Below, in pieces: positions 26,516-34,914 of a stretch of 64,000 nucleotides of DNA (the stretch's first letter is position 1; each line of letters starts with the position of its first letter). The notes under the pieces were generated by a model. That model made no database searches. It was given only the letters and a program-made list of their open reading frames with translations, and was not told where the DNA came from. The position numbers were made by a program, and so were the translations under genes. Origin of the DNA: JAKFDK01 sp036676195 (GTDB lineage Bacteria; Bacillota; Sulfobacillia; Symbiobacteriales; ZC4RG38); assembly GCA_036676195.1 (NCBI GenBank), contig JAKFDK010000137.1, positions 1-64,000 on the forward strand. Direction: 5' to 3'.

Positions 26516-27727
26516 TCACACCCGACTGTGCCACCGCCACCAGGCCAGAATGCCCAGCAAGGAGAGCAGGCCGAGCCCGCCTCCGGCCAGAAACCCGACC
26601 GGCACGCCGAAAAACTCGGTAAGTGAACCGGTGAAAAAGGACCCGATGGGCGTAACCCCGGCAAACATCAGGATGTAAAGGCTCATCACCCGCCCCCGGA
26701 GCTCGTCCGGTACGGTGACCTGAACGGTGGTGTTGCACGAGGCAGTGAAGACAATTTGCGCAAAGCCCATCACAAACAGCAGCACGGCGGCCAGCCAGAA
26801 GACCTTCACCGCCGCCATGGCCAGCGCAGCGGTGCAAAGGAGGATTGCCGGCATCACCACCATGGGCAGGGGTGGGCGGCTCTGACTCCAAACGGCCAGC
26901 ACCAGGGCGGCAACCAGCGCCCCGGCGCCCAACGCCGCCATCAGCAGACCATATCCCTCCGCCCCCCGCTGCAGGACGACCTTGGCCAGCAGGGGCACCA
27001 GTACGCTGTAGTTGAAGACGAAGATGCTCACCGCCAGTAGCAGGCTCAGGATCAGGGCCACCCGCGGCGTGCGCCACACATACCCCAGCCCGGCCCGAAT
27101 TTCCTCGCCGATGGTGGCGGCAGCCCGCTTTCTCGGCCGCCCCTCGGCCCTGATGAACAACAGCGCGGTAATCACCGCCACAAAACTCATGCCGTTCACA
27201 AAAAAGGCCAGGGCCACCCCGTACCGGGCTACCAGCAGGCCGGCCACGGCCGGGCCCAGAATGCGGGCACTGTTGAACATGGCCGAATTCAGGGCAATGG
27301 CGTTCATCAGGTCGGCCTTCCCCACCATCTCGACGGTGAAGGACTGACGGGCCGGCATGTCCAGCGTGTTGGCCGCACCTAGCAGCGTGGCCAGTACGGC
27401 CACGTGCCAGTACTGGACCAGACCGGTCCAGGCCAGTGCCGACAGGGTAAAGGCCAGGATCATCAACACCGTCTGCGTGGCGATGATCAGGCGGCGTTTG
27501 GGCAGCCGGTCGGTCACGGCCCCGGCCACCAGGGAGAACAGAAGCAGAGGGGCAAACTGCAGGGTTGAGATCAGGCCAAGCTGGAACGGCGAATCGGTCA
27601 GCTCCAAAATCAGCCAGGACTGGCCCACCGTCTGCATCCAGGTACCGACCAGTGAAACCAACTGACCGGACCAGAACAGGCGAAAGTCCCGGTGGTTCAG
27701 GGCCCGCAGCATGGTGGGGAACGTCAT
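26516..27727 (-). CDS. MFS exporter (EntS-like / MFS_3 family)
   Basis: A 403-residue twelve-helix MFS protein. Family-typical segments: ALNHRDFRLFWSGQLVSLVG, TWMQTVGQSWLILELT, GAVTDRLPKRRLI, GAANTLDMPARQSF and SCNTTVQVTVPDELRGRVMS. This subgroup contains the enterobactin exporter EntS and macrolide-efflux-like proteins; the substrate here is unknown. The ATG at 27727 has GGAGGGAGAAGGG upstream; an in-frame extension to 27805 has no binding site and is rejected. It is divergent from the fluoride-responsive CLC gene. Confidence 0.85.
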   Translation of the reverse strand: MTFPTMLRALNHRDFRLFWSGQLVSLVGTWMQTVGQSWLILELTDSPFQLGLISTLQFAPLLLFSLVAGAVTDRLPKRRLIIATQTVLMILAFTLSALAWTGLVQYWHVAVLATLLGAANTLDMPARQSFTVEMVGKADLMNAIALNSAMFNSARILGPAVAGLLVARYGVALAFFVNGMSFVAVITALLFIRAEGRPRKRAAATIGEEIRAGLGYVWRTPRVALILSLLLAVSIFVFNYSVLVPLLAKVVLQRGAEGYGLLMAALGAGALVAALVLAVWSQSRPPLPMVVMPAILLCTAALAMAAVKVFWLAAVLLFVMGFAQIVFTASCNTTVQVTVPDELRGRVMSLYILMFAGVTPIGSFFTGSLTEFFGVPVGFLAGGGLGLLSLLGILAWWRWHSRV

Positions 27728-27822
27728 CGGCCCTTCTCCCTCCACCGGCAAACTATTAATAGCATTATCTAATTTTGCGCCGGTGCTGTCCAATCCCTGG
27801 TACACTTCCCGGGCATGCAGGC

Positions 27823-27851
27823 TTGACGGCTGGCCGGTTCCGTTTTATTCT
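27823..27851 (+). promoter_or_regulatory. Sigma-A-like promoter of the fluoride riboswitch transcript
   Basis: -35 TTGACG (27823-27828), 17-bp spacer, -10 TATTCT (27846-27851). Transcription would start just before the riboswitch. Confidence 0.65.
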
Positions 27852-27861
27852 GTGAACATAT

Positions 27862-27925
27862 GCGGTGATGAAGCTCACCCGGGCATTTGCCCAAACCGCC
27901 GCCCCCGGCTGATAGCTTCTACGGG
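27862..27925 (+). ncRNA. Fluoride riboswitch (crcB motif)
   Basis: The sequence contains GCGGTGATGAAGCTCACC, an inserted GGGC-ATTT-GCCC hairpin, AAACCGCC, then GGCTGATAGCTTCTAC. This reproduces the crcB aptamer: GGTGA/TCACC helix, GAAGCT paired with AGCTTC, and the conserved AAAC-GCC ... GGCTGAT segments. The 3' strand of the first helix is also the 5' arm of the terminator at 27914-27955, so fluoride binding should prevent termination and switch on the CLC gene. The match to the known aptamer is strong. Confidence 0.92.
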
Positions 27926-27955
27926 CGCCCAGCGTCCGTAGAAGCTTTTTGTTTT
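27914..27955 (+). terminator. Riboswitch-controlled intrinsic terminator
   Basis: AGCTTCTACGG and CCGTAGAAGCT form an 11-bp stem followed by TTTTTGTTTT. Its 5' arm overlaps the aptamer helix, giving a classical ligand-off terminator. Confidence 0.92.
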
Positions 27956-27997
27956 ATCTTTTTGTTTTATTCTATTGTCAACCTGAGGAGGAGCCCG

Positions 27998-29488
27998 GTG
28001 AAGTCATTTGTGCACAGCCTGCGGCGGGAACTCCAGGCCGCGGCCGCCCAGTTCACCGCCTGTCCGTCCTGCGGGCAGTGGACGGCCCCGGGCACCTGCA
28101 CCGCCTGCGGCACCGCCAACAGCCCGTCCGGTCGGACCCCGCCGACCGCCTCCCACCGTGGCCCGGCCCTGATCCGCTGGCGCCCAGGGGAACACGCACT
28201 GCTCCTGCTGAGTATCCTGAAGTGGCTTCTGCTGGGCAGTATCGTGGGGGTGCTGTCCGGCACGGCGTCGGCGGCTTTTCTGGCCGCCCTCGCCTGGGCC
28301 ACTGATACCCGCCTGCAGACTCCGCAATTGCTCTGGGGCTTACCGGCAGCCGGCATGATCATCGGCTGGCTGTATACCCGCTGGGGCGGCGGTGCCGAAA
28401 AGGGCAACAATCTGATTCTGGATCAGATTCATCGCCCGCAGGGGCAGGTGCCACTGCGCATGGCTCCCCTGGTTCTGCTGGGCACCGTCACCACCCACCT
28501 GTTCGGCGGCTCGGCCGGCCGGGAGGGCACCGCGGTGCAGATGGGCGGCAGCCTGGCCGATGCCGTGGCCCGCCTGCTGCGTCTTGCCCCCGCCGATCGC
28601 CGGATTCTGCTGATGAGCGGGATCAGCGGCGGCTTCGGCTCCGTCTTCGGCACGCCCCTGGCCGGCACCGTGTTCGGCATGGAGGTCCTGCGGGTGGGCG
28701 CTATTCGCTACGACGCGCTGGTGGGGTGTATGGCGGCCGCTTTTGTCGGCGACCAGGTCACACAGGCCTGGGGGCTGCACCATACCCACTACCTGGTCTC
28801 CGCCGTACCGGACTTCAGCGCCGCTGTGTTTGCCAAGGTCCTGCTGGCCGGCGCCCTGTTCGGCCTGGCGGCCCTGCTGTTCGCCGAACTGGCCCACGGC
28901 TTCAAGTCCCTGTTCCGCGCCTGGCTGCCATGGCCGCTGCGGCCGGTGGTCGGCGCCCTGCTGGTGATCGGGCTGACCTGGCTGGCCGGCACGCGCGCCT
29001 ACCTGGGCCTGGGCGTGCCCATGATCCAGCAAAGTTTCACCGCCGAACCGGTTCCGACCACCGCCTTCCTGTGGAAGACCGTCTTCACCACCGTTACCCT
29101 TGGGGCCGGTTTTCAGGGCGGTGAGGTCACCCCGCTGTTCTTTGTGGGCGCCACCCTGGGCAATGCCCTGGCCCATCCGCTGGCGCTGCCGCCGGCTTTC
29201 CTGGCCGCCCTGGGCTTTGTGGCCGTCTTTGCCGGTGCGGCCAATACCCCGCTGGCCTGTGTGCTGATGGGCGCAGAACTGTTCGGGGCGGCTCCCCTGC
29301 CCTATATCGGGATTGCCTGCATCATCAGCTACGTTTTTTCCGGCCACCGGGGCATCTATGCGGCTCAGCGACTGGAGACAGCCAAGAGCAAGTCCGTGCC
29401 GGTGCCGCCGGGAACGGCGCTGCAGGCGGTGCATGAGTTAACTCCCCCGCTGCTCCGCCGTGCCCAAATCCCGGACGGGACCGATTAG
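27998..29488 (+). CDS. CLC-type transporter, probable fluoride/proton antiporter (CLC-F)
   Basis: A 496-residue CLC protein. The anion-path motif GREGTAVQMGG lies at about residue 177, with the gating Glu present; FGTPLAGTVFGMEV and GAGFQGGEVTPLFFVGA are further CLC blocks. The upstream fluoride riboswitch points to F- export as the role, which is the known job of CLC-F proteins. An unusual N-terminal extension (1-60) carries a probable zinc ribbon, Cys22/Cys25 and Cys34/Cys37 (CPSC ... CTAC). The GTG start at 27998 has GAGGAGGAG upstream; the frame is open further 5' but would run into the riboswitch. Ion specificity is inferred from the regulation. Confidence 0.88.
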   Translation: MKSFVHSLRRELQAAAAQFTACPSCGQWTAPGTCTACGTANSPSGRTPPTASHRGPALIRWRPGEHALLLLSILKWLLLGSIVGVLSGTASAAFLAALAWATDTRLQTPQLLWGLPAAGMIIGWLYTRWGGGAEKGNNLILDQIHRPQGQVPLRMAPLVLLGTVTTHLFGGSAGREGTAVQMGGSLADAVARLLRLAPADRRILLMSGISGGFGSVFGTPLAGTVFGMEVLRVGAIRYDALVGCMAAAFVGDQVTQAWGLHHTHYLVSAVPDFSAAVFAKVLLAGALFGLAALLFAELAHGFKSLFRAWLPWPLRPVVGALLVIGLTWLAGTRAYLGLGVPMIQQSFTAEPVPTTAFLWKTVFTTVTLGAGFQGGEVTPLFFVGATLGNALAHPLALPPAFLAALGFVAVFAGAANTPLACVLMGAELFGAAPLPYIGIACIISYVFSGHRGIYAAQRLETAKSKSVPVPPGTALQAVHELTPPLLRRAQIPDGTD

Positions 29489-29540
29489 CCGGAAAATAGT
29501 TGCCGTCAAGGGACGTTTGTAACTTGAACACTTGACAGTC

Positions 29541-29684
29541 ATGCACATGGCGGGTAACTTTGTTCTACCAGAGCTTGCCGCCTTTGTCTCCACGTGTTCC
29601 AAGGAGGCATCAGGAGGGGTAGCCAAACACCTCTGGATCGGCAACGGCGGTCTGTTGGGGGCCCTGGGCCTGTTTCTGGTGTAG
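29541..29684 (+). CDS. Possible small membrane peptide (47 aa), low support
   Basis: ATG at 29541 opens 47 codons ending in a hydrophobic stretch, LWIGNGGLLGALGLFLV. There is no good ribosome binding site before the ATG; an AAGGAGG inside the frame has no start codon at proper distance. It lies between the CLC gene and nirK in a ~318-bp gap otherwise holding the nirK regulatory region. It may be chance. Confidence 0.2.
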   Translation: MHMAGNFVLPELAAFVSTCSKEASGGVAKHLWIGNGGLLGALGLFLV

Positions 29685-29728
29685 CGACAGGCAAATTATT
29701 GCAAGTCTGCAACGTTCTTTTCAGCTAC

Positions 29729-29742
29729 GTGACATTCCTCAC
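29729..29742 (+). promoter_or_regulatory. CRP/FNR-family binding site upstream of nirK
   Basis: GTGA-CATTCC-TCAC is a perfect GTGA-N6-TCAC half-site pair. A possible -10, GATAGT (29763-29768), puts the site centre about 40 bp before a start near 29775, the class II activator position. CRP/FNR relatives such as Dnr/NnrR commonly control nitrite reductase genes; which one acts here is not known. Confidence 0.5.
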
Positions 29743-29806
29743 AGGAGTGATTAAGCACGGCTGATAGTCTGAAGTAGAAATCATAATGTAAAAGGAGAAC
29801 GAAACC

Positions 29807-30934
29807 ATGACGAACCGCGCACCGAAGGCCCTCCGTTCCCTGGCCGCCCTGGCCGCCATGGCCGCGCTGGTTGCTGGTTGCAGCGGCGGCGCCCCTGCCT
29901 CCGCACCCGCACCCGCACCCGCACCCGCACCCGCACCCGCTCCGGCTCCGGCTCCTGAAGCCGCCGCTCCCGCCAAGTCGGACGAGAAGCCGGTTGATCC
30001 GAAGGCAGTTTCCGTGGTCCACAAGCCTGACGACCTGCCGGGTCCGCTGAACCGCACGGAAAATAAGAAGGTTGTCGTGAACCTGGAAGCCAAGGAGGTC
30101 GTCGGCAAGATGGCCGACGGCGTCACGTATACGTACTGGACCTTCAACAACACCGTTCCCGGCCCGATGGTGCGTGTGGTTGAAGGCGATACTGTTGAGT
30201 TGCACCTGAAGAACGCTCCGGAAAACGTCATGAACCACTCCATCGACCTGCATGCCGTTACCGGCCCCGGCGGTGGCGCCGTTGCCACCCAGACCAAGAA
30301 GGGTGAGGAATCGATCTTCACCTTCAAGGCCCTGCAGGCCGGCGCGTACATGTACCACTGCGGCACTTCCCACATCCCGACCCACATCGCCAACGGCATG
30401 TACGGCATGATCGTGGTCGAGCCCAAGGGCGGCCTGCCCAAGGTCGACAAGGAGTTCTACGTGGTCCAGGGTGAGTTCTACACCCAGGGCGACCGCTCCC
30501 GTCAGGGTCACCTGATGTTCGACGGCGAGAAGATGTTCAACGAGGAGCCCAACTACGTCTTCTTCAACGGTGCCTTTGCTGGTCTGGCCACCGAGGCGCC
30601 CATGAAGGCCAAGGTCGGCGAGAAGATCCGGATCTTCCTCGGCAACGGCGGCCCGAACCTGATCTCCAGCCCCCACCTCATCGGTGAGATCTTCGACAAG
30701 GTCTGGGCACAGGGCAGCACGAGCAACCCGCTGACCGACATCCAGACCACCATGATTCCGGTTGCCGGCAGCACCGTGGTTGAGTTTACCGTCGAGGTCC
30801 CTGGCACGTACCTGCTGGTTGACCACAGCATCAGCCGGGCGATCGACAAGGGTGCCGTGGGTGCCCTGGTTGTGGAAGGCCCCGAGAACAAGGAGATCTT
30901 CCACGCCGAAAAGGTTGACACCGCCGGTCACTAA
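29807..30934 (+). CDS. nirK: Copper nitrite reductase, lipoprotein form
   Basis: A 375-residue two-domain cupredoxin that reduces nitrite to NO. A lipoprotein signal ends at LVAGC (Cys25), followed by an Ala-Pro repeat spacer (about 31-50), so the enzyme is anchored outside the membrane. Type 1 copper ligands are His144, Cys185, His193 and Met198 (YHCGTSHIPTHIANGM). Type 2 residues are Asp147, His149 and His184 from domain 1, with later His in PHLIGEIF and LLVDHS. The Cys-to-Met loop is the short version. AAAAGGAGAAC precedes the ATG. It is a single-gene unit with a CRP/FNR-like site upstream and a strong terminator downstream. Electrons could come from the same donors as the caa3 oxidase nearby. 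Confidence 0.95.
   Translation: MTNRAPKALRSLAALAAMAALVAGCSGGAPASAPAPAPAPAPAPAPAPAPEAAAPAKSDEKPVDPKAVSVVHKPDDLPGPLNRTENKKVVVNLEAKEVVGKMADGVTYTYWTFNNTVPGPMVRVVEGDTVELHLKNAPENVMNHSIDLHAVTGPGGGAVATQTKKGEESIFTFKALQAGAYMYHCGTSHIPTHIANGMYGMIVVEPKGGLPKVDKEFYVVQGEFYTQGDRSRQGHLMFDGEKMFNEEPNYVFFNGAFAGLATEAPMKAKVGEKIRIFLGNGGPNLISSPHLIGEIFDKVWAQGSTSNPLTDIQTTMIPVAGSTVVEFTVEVPGTYLLVDHSISRAIDKGAVGALVVEGPENKEIFHAEKVDTAGH
29903..29938 (+). repeat. Tandem hexanucleotide repeat in nirK
   Basis: Six exact copies of GCACCC, followed by degenerate GCTCCG units, encode the Ala-Pro linker between the lipidated Cys and the first cupredoxin domain. Slippage would change linker length in frame, not disrupt the gene. 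Confidence 0.9.
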
Positions 30935-30959
30935 GTCAGTCAGTCCCAGCCATACAGAT

Positions 30960-30992
30960 TCCCCCGGCCGATCCAGGCCGGGGGATTTTTTT
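30960..30992 (+). terminator. Intrinsic terminator of nirK
   Basis: CCCCCGGCC / GGCCGGGGG stem with a 6-base loop, followed by TTTTTTT. Confidence 0.95.
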
Positions 30993-31015
30993 GATGCGAA
31001 GCGTCGGACCCGGCA

Positions 31016-31669
31016 CTACCAGACCCGGCGCGTGTGCAAGAACGCGCTCAGGTCCGACCAGGTGTGCAGACCCCGCCGCCGGCATTCGGCCAGGAGTGCC
31101 AACAGAATGGACTGGGTCGTACAGGAATCGCCGGCTGCCGTGTGCCGGCCCACCACCGGGATTTGCAGCCGGGAGGCGCAATGTTCCAGCCGGTAGTCGG
31201 CCCAGGCGGGGAACAGGGCCCGGGCCAGCGCCATGGTGTCCAGCAGCGGATGCACCCAGCGCAGTTTTTCGGCCTTACGCAGCCTGACCTCCACGAAGGC
31301 CCGGTCAAAGTCGGCACAGTGGGCCACCAGCACGCTACGCCCGGCAAACCGCAAAAAGGCCACCAGGGCAGCCAGTGGCTCCGGAGCCGACTGCACCATG
31401 GCGTTGTCGATGCCGGTCACATCCGTGGCCAGTTGGGGAATGGGCCGCCCCGGGTTCACCAGGGTGGCAAACTCCGTGCCGGTATCGACCCGGCGGGCGG
31501 CAATGGCAATGATTTCGTCGCCGGCAAAGGGGTGAAATCCGGTCGTCTCGGTGTCGAACACCACAAAGGGGATTTCCGCCAGCGGCCCGGCCGGGTTCCA
31601 GCGCCCGCGGGCCAGGGCCAGCGCCAGATCCGTTGGCTGCTGCGACGGACGCCACCACCCCCAGCGCAT
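31016..31669 (-). CDS. DEDDh 3'-5' exonuclease (DnaQ/epsilon-like)
   Basis: A 217-residue exonuclease-fold protein. ExoI motif FDTETTGF supplies Asp39 and Glu41, ExoII is VAHCADFDRAF, and ExoIII is HTAAGDS with the His of the DEDDh class. The ATG shares one base with the stop of the upstream DUF294 gene (TGATG), so the two are translationally coupled. The same pair (cNMP/CBS nucleotidyltransferase-like protein plus epsilon-like exonuclease) recurs in other bacteria. The role is unknown; a nucleotide or nucleic-acid turnover function is inferred rather than polymerase proofreading. Confidence 0.88.
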   Translation of the reverse strand: MRWGWWRPSQQPTDLALALARGRWNPAGPLAEIPFVVFDTETTGFHPFAGDEIIAIAARRVDTGTEFATLVNPGRPIPQLATDVTGIDNAMVQSAPEPLAALVAFLRFAGRSVLVAHCADFDRAFVEVRLRKAEKLRWVHPLLDTMALARALFPAWADYRLEHCASRLQIPVVGRHTAAGDSCTTQSILLALLAECRRRGLHTWSDLSAFLHTRRVW

Positions 31670-33543
31670 CAGACTCCCCCCGGCGCCAGGGCGTGGCCGA
31701 TCGACTCCTGCAGGCGTGCCACCGCTACCAGGGCATCTTTGAGGGCTGAGCGCTCCGGCTCGCTCAAGCGGCTGAGCAGGATCTCGTTGCCCACCGGCTC
31801 CCCGGCGGCCTGGCCGCGCACAGCTTCCTGGATCCGCAGCCGCATCAGGGTTTGATAGGCGATTTCCACCCAGTCGGCTTCGTCCTTGCCCAGGGCTCCG
31901 GCCCGAACCACGGCCTGCAGACGCCCCAGGGTCGAAGTGGCCGCCACCCGGTGCCTGAGCGCCAGGGCACGCAGCAAATCTACCACATGAACACAGGCGG
32001 CTGTTTTCAGGTTCAGGCGGCCCTTGCGCTCCCCCCATAAAGGGGTGCGCAGCAGCCGCAGCGGCCCGATGGGCACCGCATTGGCCAGGTCGTCGCGCAC
32101 CAGGTGGTACAGGAAGAGGGGCATCGCCTCGGTGGCTGCCCATACCTCCTGGCGCAGGGCTTCGGCCAGGGCGTAATTCCCGGCCACCGGGCGGAAATCC
32201 AGAAAGATGGTGGCAAGCCGGATCTGCTCCGGTTGCGGCCGCTGCACCATGGCCTGCACCTGCGCCCGCCACCGGGGCCAAGAGCGGCGCCAGGCCGGAT
32301 TCGTCGCCATGACATCCCCGGGGCAGCGGGCAAACCCGCACCGTTGCAGACCGTCCACCACATAGGCGGCCAGAGCGGCAAAGTAAGCATCCACCTGCGG
32401 CGTCGGACCGGCGTAAATCAGGGCATTGTCCTGGTCGGTACGGGCAAACTGTTCCTCCCGGCCGGCGCTGCCCAGGTTGAGCCAGCACCAGTCGCAGGGC
32501 GGTTCGCCCAGGCGGGCGACCCCCAGTGCAATGATACGCCGGGTCAGGCGGTCGTATAGCCCGGTCATCACCGGCAGGATCTGGGCCGGGCCGGCGCCAT
32601 CGGCCACCATGACGCGCAGTACCTCGTCGATGCGGCCGGCCGCTTCCGCCAGACCGGCCAGCGTTTCCTCACGCTCCAGCCGGTCCACCACCGAAAGGGT
32701 CCCTTCCCCCCGGACCCGGGCCAAATCGCCCAGGGTCAACATCCCCACGGCCCGCCCCTGCCCGCCTACCACCGGCAGGTGTTTGATGCCCAGGCGGACC
32801 ATCTGCAGCAGGGCCTCGTCATAAAAGGCTTCCGGGGCCACCGTGTGCAGCGGCGCCGTCATGACCGCCTCCGCCGGCGTCGCATAGTGCCGGTCCGCCG
32901 CCAGCACCTTGCTGACCAGATCGGTCACCGTGACAATTCCCACCGGCCGGTCACCGGCCACCACCACCAGCGACGAGATCCCCCCGGAACGCAGGCGCCC
33001 GGCCACTGCACCTACACTGAGACCGGGCGCGCAGGTGGCGGCCGGTGTACGCATCAGGTCGGCCACCCGTCGCCGCCAGGGCGGAGTACCGGCGCCACGG
33101 GTGCGCCCGGCGTATTCACGGACCAGTTCACCATATGTGCGATACAGCCGTTCGGCCAGCGTCCGGCTGAAAAAGGCGGCAAACCCGGGGTCAGTCAAAC
33201 ATAGCTCCAGCGCCGGACGCGGTACCTGGAGCAGTTCAGCCGCGCCATCGGTCCGCACGCCCACCGGGTGGGGCGCACCGGTCAGGGCCCCGGACAGGCC
33301 GACAAAATCCCCCGGCTGGCAGGTACCGACTGTCTGCTCCTCCACCCCGGTGGCCGCAACAATCACGGCCGTGCCGCTGGTCAGGATCCGCAGGCTGCCG
33401 TCGGACGGCTCGTCCGGGCGAACCAGCCAGGTCTGCGGCCCCACCCGGACGGCCTCGACCAGGTCAGCCACCTGCTGCAGCGTGTGCGGGTCCAACCGGT
33501 CGAAGGGTGGCACGGTGACCAGAAAACGCGCGCGCTGCGGCAT
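31669..33543 (-). CDS. cNMP-binding / CBS / DUF294 nucleotidyltransferase-like protein
   Basis: A 624-residue signalling protein. The N-terminal cyclic-nucleotide-binding fold (about 10-130; QPGDFVGLSGALTG) is followed by two CBS domains (about 150-290; SSLVVVAGDRPVGIVTVTDL and LGIKHLPVVGGQGRAVGML). A DUF294 nucleotidyltransferase-like domain carries LGSAGREEQFARTDQDNALI (a GS...D-x-D core), then a C-terminal helical domain. Such proteins are thought to act as GlnD-like regulators, but substrates are not established. The start is ATG at 33543 with an AGGGGGG upstream; an in-frame GTG at 33585 lacks a site. It is coupled to the exonuclease downstream. Confidence 0.88.
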   Translation of the reverse strand: MPQRARFLVTVPPFDRLDPHTLQQVADLVEAVRVGPQTWLVRPDEPSDGSLRILTSGTAVIVAATGVEEQTVGTCQPGDFVGLSGALTGAPHPVGVRTDGAAELLQVPRPALELCLTDPGFAAFFSRTLAERLYRTYGELVREYAGRTRGAGTPPWRRRVADLMRTPAATCAPGLSVGAVAGRLRSGGISSLVVVAGDRPVGIVTVTDLVSKVLAADRHYATPAEAVMTAPLHTVAPEAFYDEALLQMVRLGIKHLPVVGGQGRAVGMLTLGDLARVRGEGTLSVVDRLEREETLAGLAEAAGRIDEVLRVMVADGAGPAQILPVMTGLYDRLTRRIIALGVARLGEPPCDWCWLNLGSAGREEQFARTDQDNALIYAGPTPQVDAYFAALAAYVVDGLQRCGFARCPGDVMATNPAWRRSWPRWRAQVQAMVQRPQPEQIRLATIFLDFRPVAGNYALAEALRQEVWAATEAMPLFLYHLVRDDLANAVPIGPLRLLRTPLWGERKGRLNLKTAACVHVVDLLRALALRHRVAATSTLGRLQAVVRAGALGKDEADWVEIAYQTLMRLRIQEAVRGQAAGEPVGNEILLSRLSEPERSALKDALVAVARLQESIGHALAPGGV

Positions 33544-33869
33544 GGGCAACCCCCCTGAATCCCGTTCCAGGTCAATTCCAGGCACGAAACAGCTTGAATT
33601 TTCGCCAAAGGGGGAATTGACTCCTGCCTGCGAGTGGCCGGCGTCTGCAAGTCGGGAGTCCGGCCGGCCGAGCCTGACCTGCTGAGTTAAGAAATATATA
33701 TAGTGCCAATGTACTATAGACTTCCGTCAGAATCGACTTTCAATCGATGCGACACGGGGTTTTATCGGTTGGCAGCCCGATACGAACGGCACCAAATGTG
33801 GCCTACACTGACTGTACAAGGACCAGAAGCACCAACACAGGCATAAACTTGATGCTTGGAGGGATTGCG
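33544..33869. other. Divergent intergenic region, DUF294 gene / cta operon
   Basis: An A+T-richer stretch (AAATATATATAG near 33695, TACTATAG near 33711) must hold promoters for both directions. I could not settle on a -35/-10 pair with good spacing. No gene was seen. Confidence 0.5.
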
Positions 33870-34895
33870 GTGGCTTCAAGCAAACGCAGGCGCATGCTGC
33901 AGGCCGGAAGGGCAGGCGGAGCGCTGCTGGCAATGGGGCTGACCGGCTGCGCTGCGCTCCCGCAGTCTACGATTGACGTGGCCGGCCCGGTAGCCCGGCG
34001 GCAGTTGGAACTCCTGAATTTCACCACGTGGCTGATGGTGGTCATCGGAGTGCTGGTGGCGCTGGCTGTCGTTTACGTGATGCTGCGTTTCCGCGACCGC
34101 GGTCAGCCCGGCCGGCCACCGCAGACTCGGGGCCACCGGGGTCTGCAGATCGCCTGGACGGTGATTCCGATTCTGATTGTGATTTATAAGGCGGTGCCGA
34201 CGGTGGCCGATGCCTTCTACCTGGCGGAGACACCCCCGAATGCCATGCAGGTGAACGTGATCGGCCACCAGTGGTGGTGGGAGTTTCAGTACCCCGACCT
34301 GGGCATCACCACTGCCAATGAGTTGCACATCCCGGTCGGGCAGCCCGTTGACCTGCGAGTCAGCTCCGTCGACGTGATCCACAGCTTCTGGGTGCCCCGG
34401 CTGGCCGGCAAGGTGGACGCTATCCCGGGCCGCAGCAACAAACTCTGGCTCCAGGCCGATCAGGCAGAGATCTTCTGGGGCCAGTGCGCTGAACTGTGCG
34501 GCACCGCCCACGCCCACATGGCCTTCCGGGTTGTGGCCCAACCTCCGGATGCATACGCGGCCTGGACCAGGCGGATGCAGGACCTGGCTGCGCACCCGGT
34601 GACGCCTGCCGACCCGGTGGCGGCCAGGGGGCAGGAGCTGTTCACCGGTAAGGCCGGCTGCCTGGGCTGCCATACCATTGCCGGCACCAGGGCCGCGGGC
34701 AAGGTCGGCCCCAATCTGACCGGGCTGGCGCTGCGCACCACCATCGGTGCTGCCGCCCTGGATAATACGGCGGAAAATCTGAGCCGCTGGATCCATCATC
34801 CGGCGGAGGTCAAGCCAGGGGCGCTGATGCCTAAACTGCCCCTGACCGATGCGGAGATCCAGCAGTTAGTGGCCTACCTGCGCCTGCAGAAGTAA
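33870..34895 (+). CDS. ctaC: Cytochrome c oxidase subunit II, caa3 type
   Basis: A 341-residue lipoprotein-like subunit. The leader with LTGCAALP suggests lipidation. Two membrane helices are followed by the CuA domain with VIHSFWVP and GQCAELCGTAHAHM (Cys206, Cys210, His214, Met217). A fused C-terminal cytochrome c domain has CLGCH at 264-268 and a distal Met in GALMPKLP. The fusion defines the caa3 class, in which electrons enter through the attached cytochrome. The GTG start at 33870 follows GGAGGGATTGC. It is the first gene of the ctaCDEFG operon. Confidence 0.95.
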   Translation: MASSKRRRMLQAGRAGGALLAMGLTGCAALPQSTIDVAGPVARRQLELLNFTTWLMVVIGVLVALAVVYVMLRFRDRGQPGRPPQTRGHRGLQIAWTVIPILIVIYKAVPTVADAFYLAETPPNAMQVNVIGHQWWWEFQYPDLGITTANELHIPVGQPVDLRVSSVDVIHSFWVPRLAGKVDAIPGRSNKLWLQADQAEIFWGQCAELCGTAHAHMAFRVVAQPPDAYAAWTRRMQDLAAHPVTPADPVAARGQELFTGKAGCLGCHTIAGTRAAGKVGPNLTGLALRTTIGAAALDNTAENLSRWIHHPAEVKPGALMPKLPLTDAEIQQLVAYLRLQK

Positions 34896-34914
34896 CGCGA
34901 CAGGGGGGACAGAT

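Noticed and set aside
29903..29938. Short tandem repeats considered as a CRISPR-like array
   Set aside because: Units are 6 bp without spacers and encode an Ala-Pro linker.
31670..32488. 5' extension of the exonuclease frame
   Set aside because: It lies antisense-free but inside the DUF294 gene in another frame; the TGATG coupling fixes the start at 31669.
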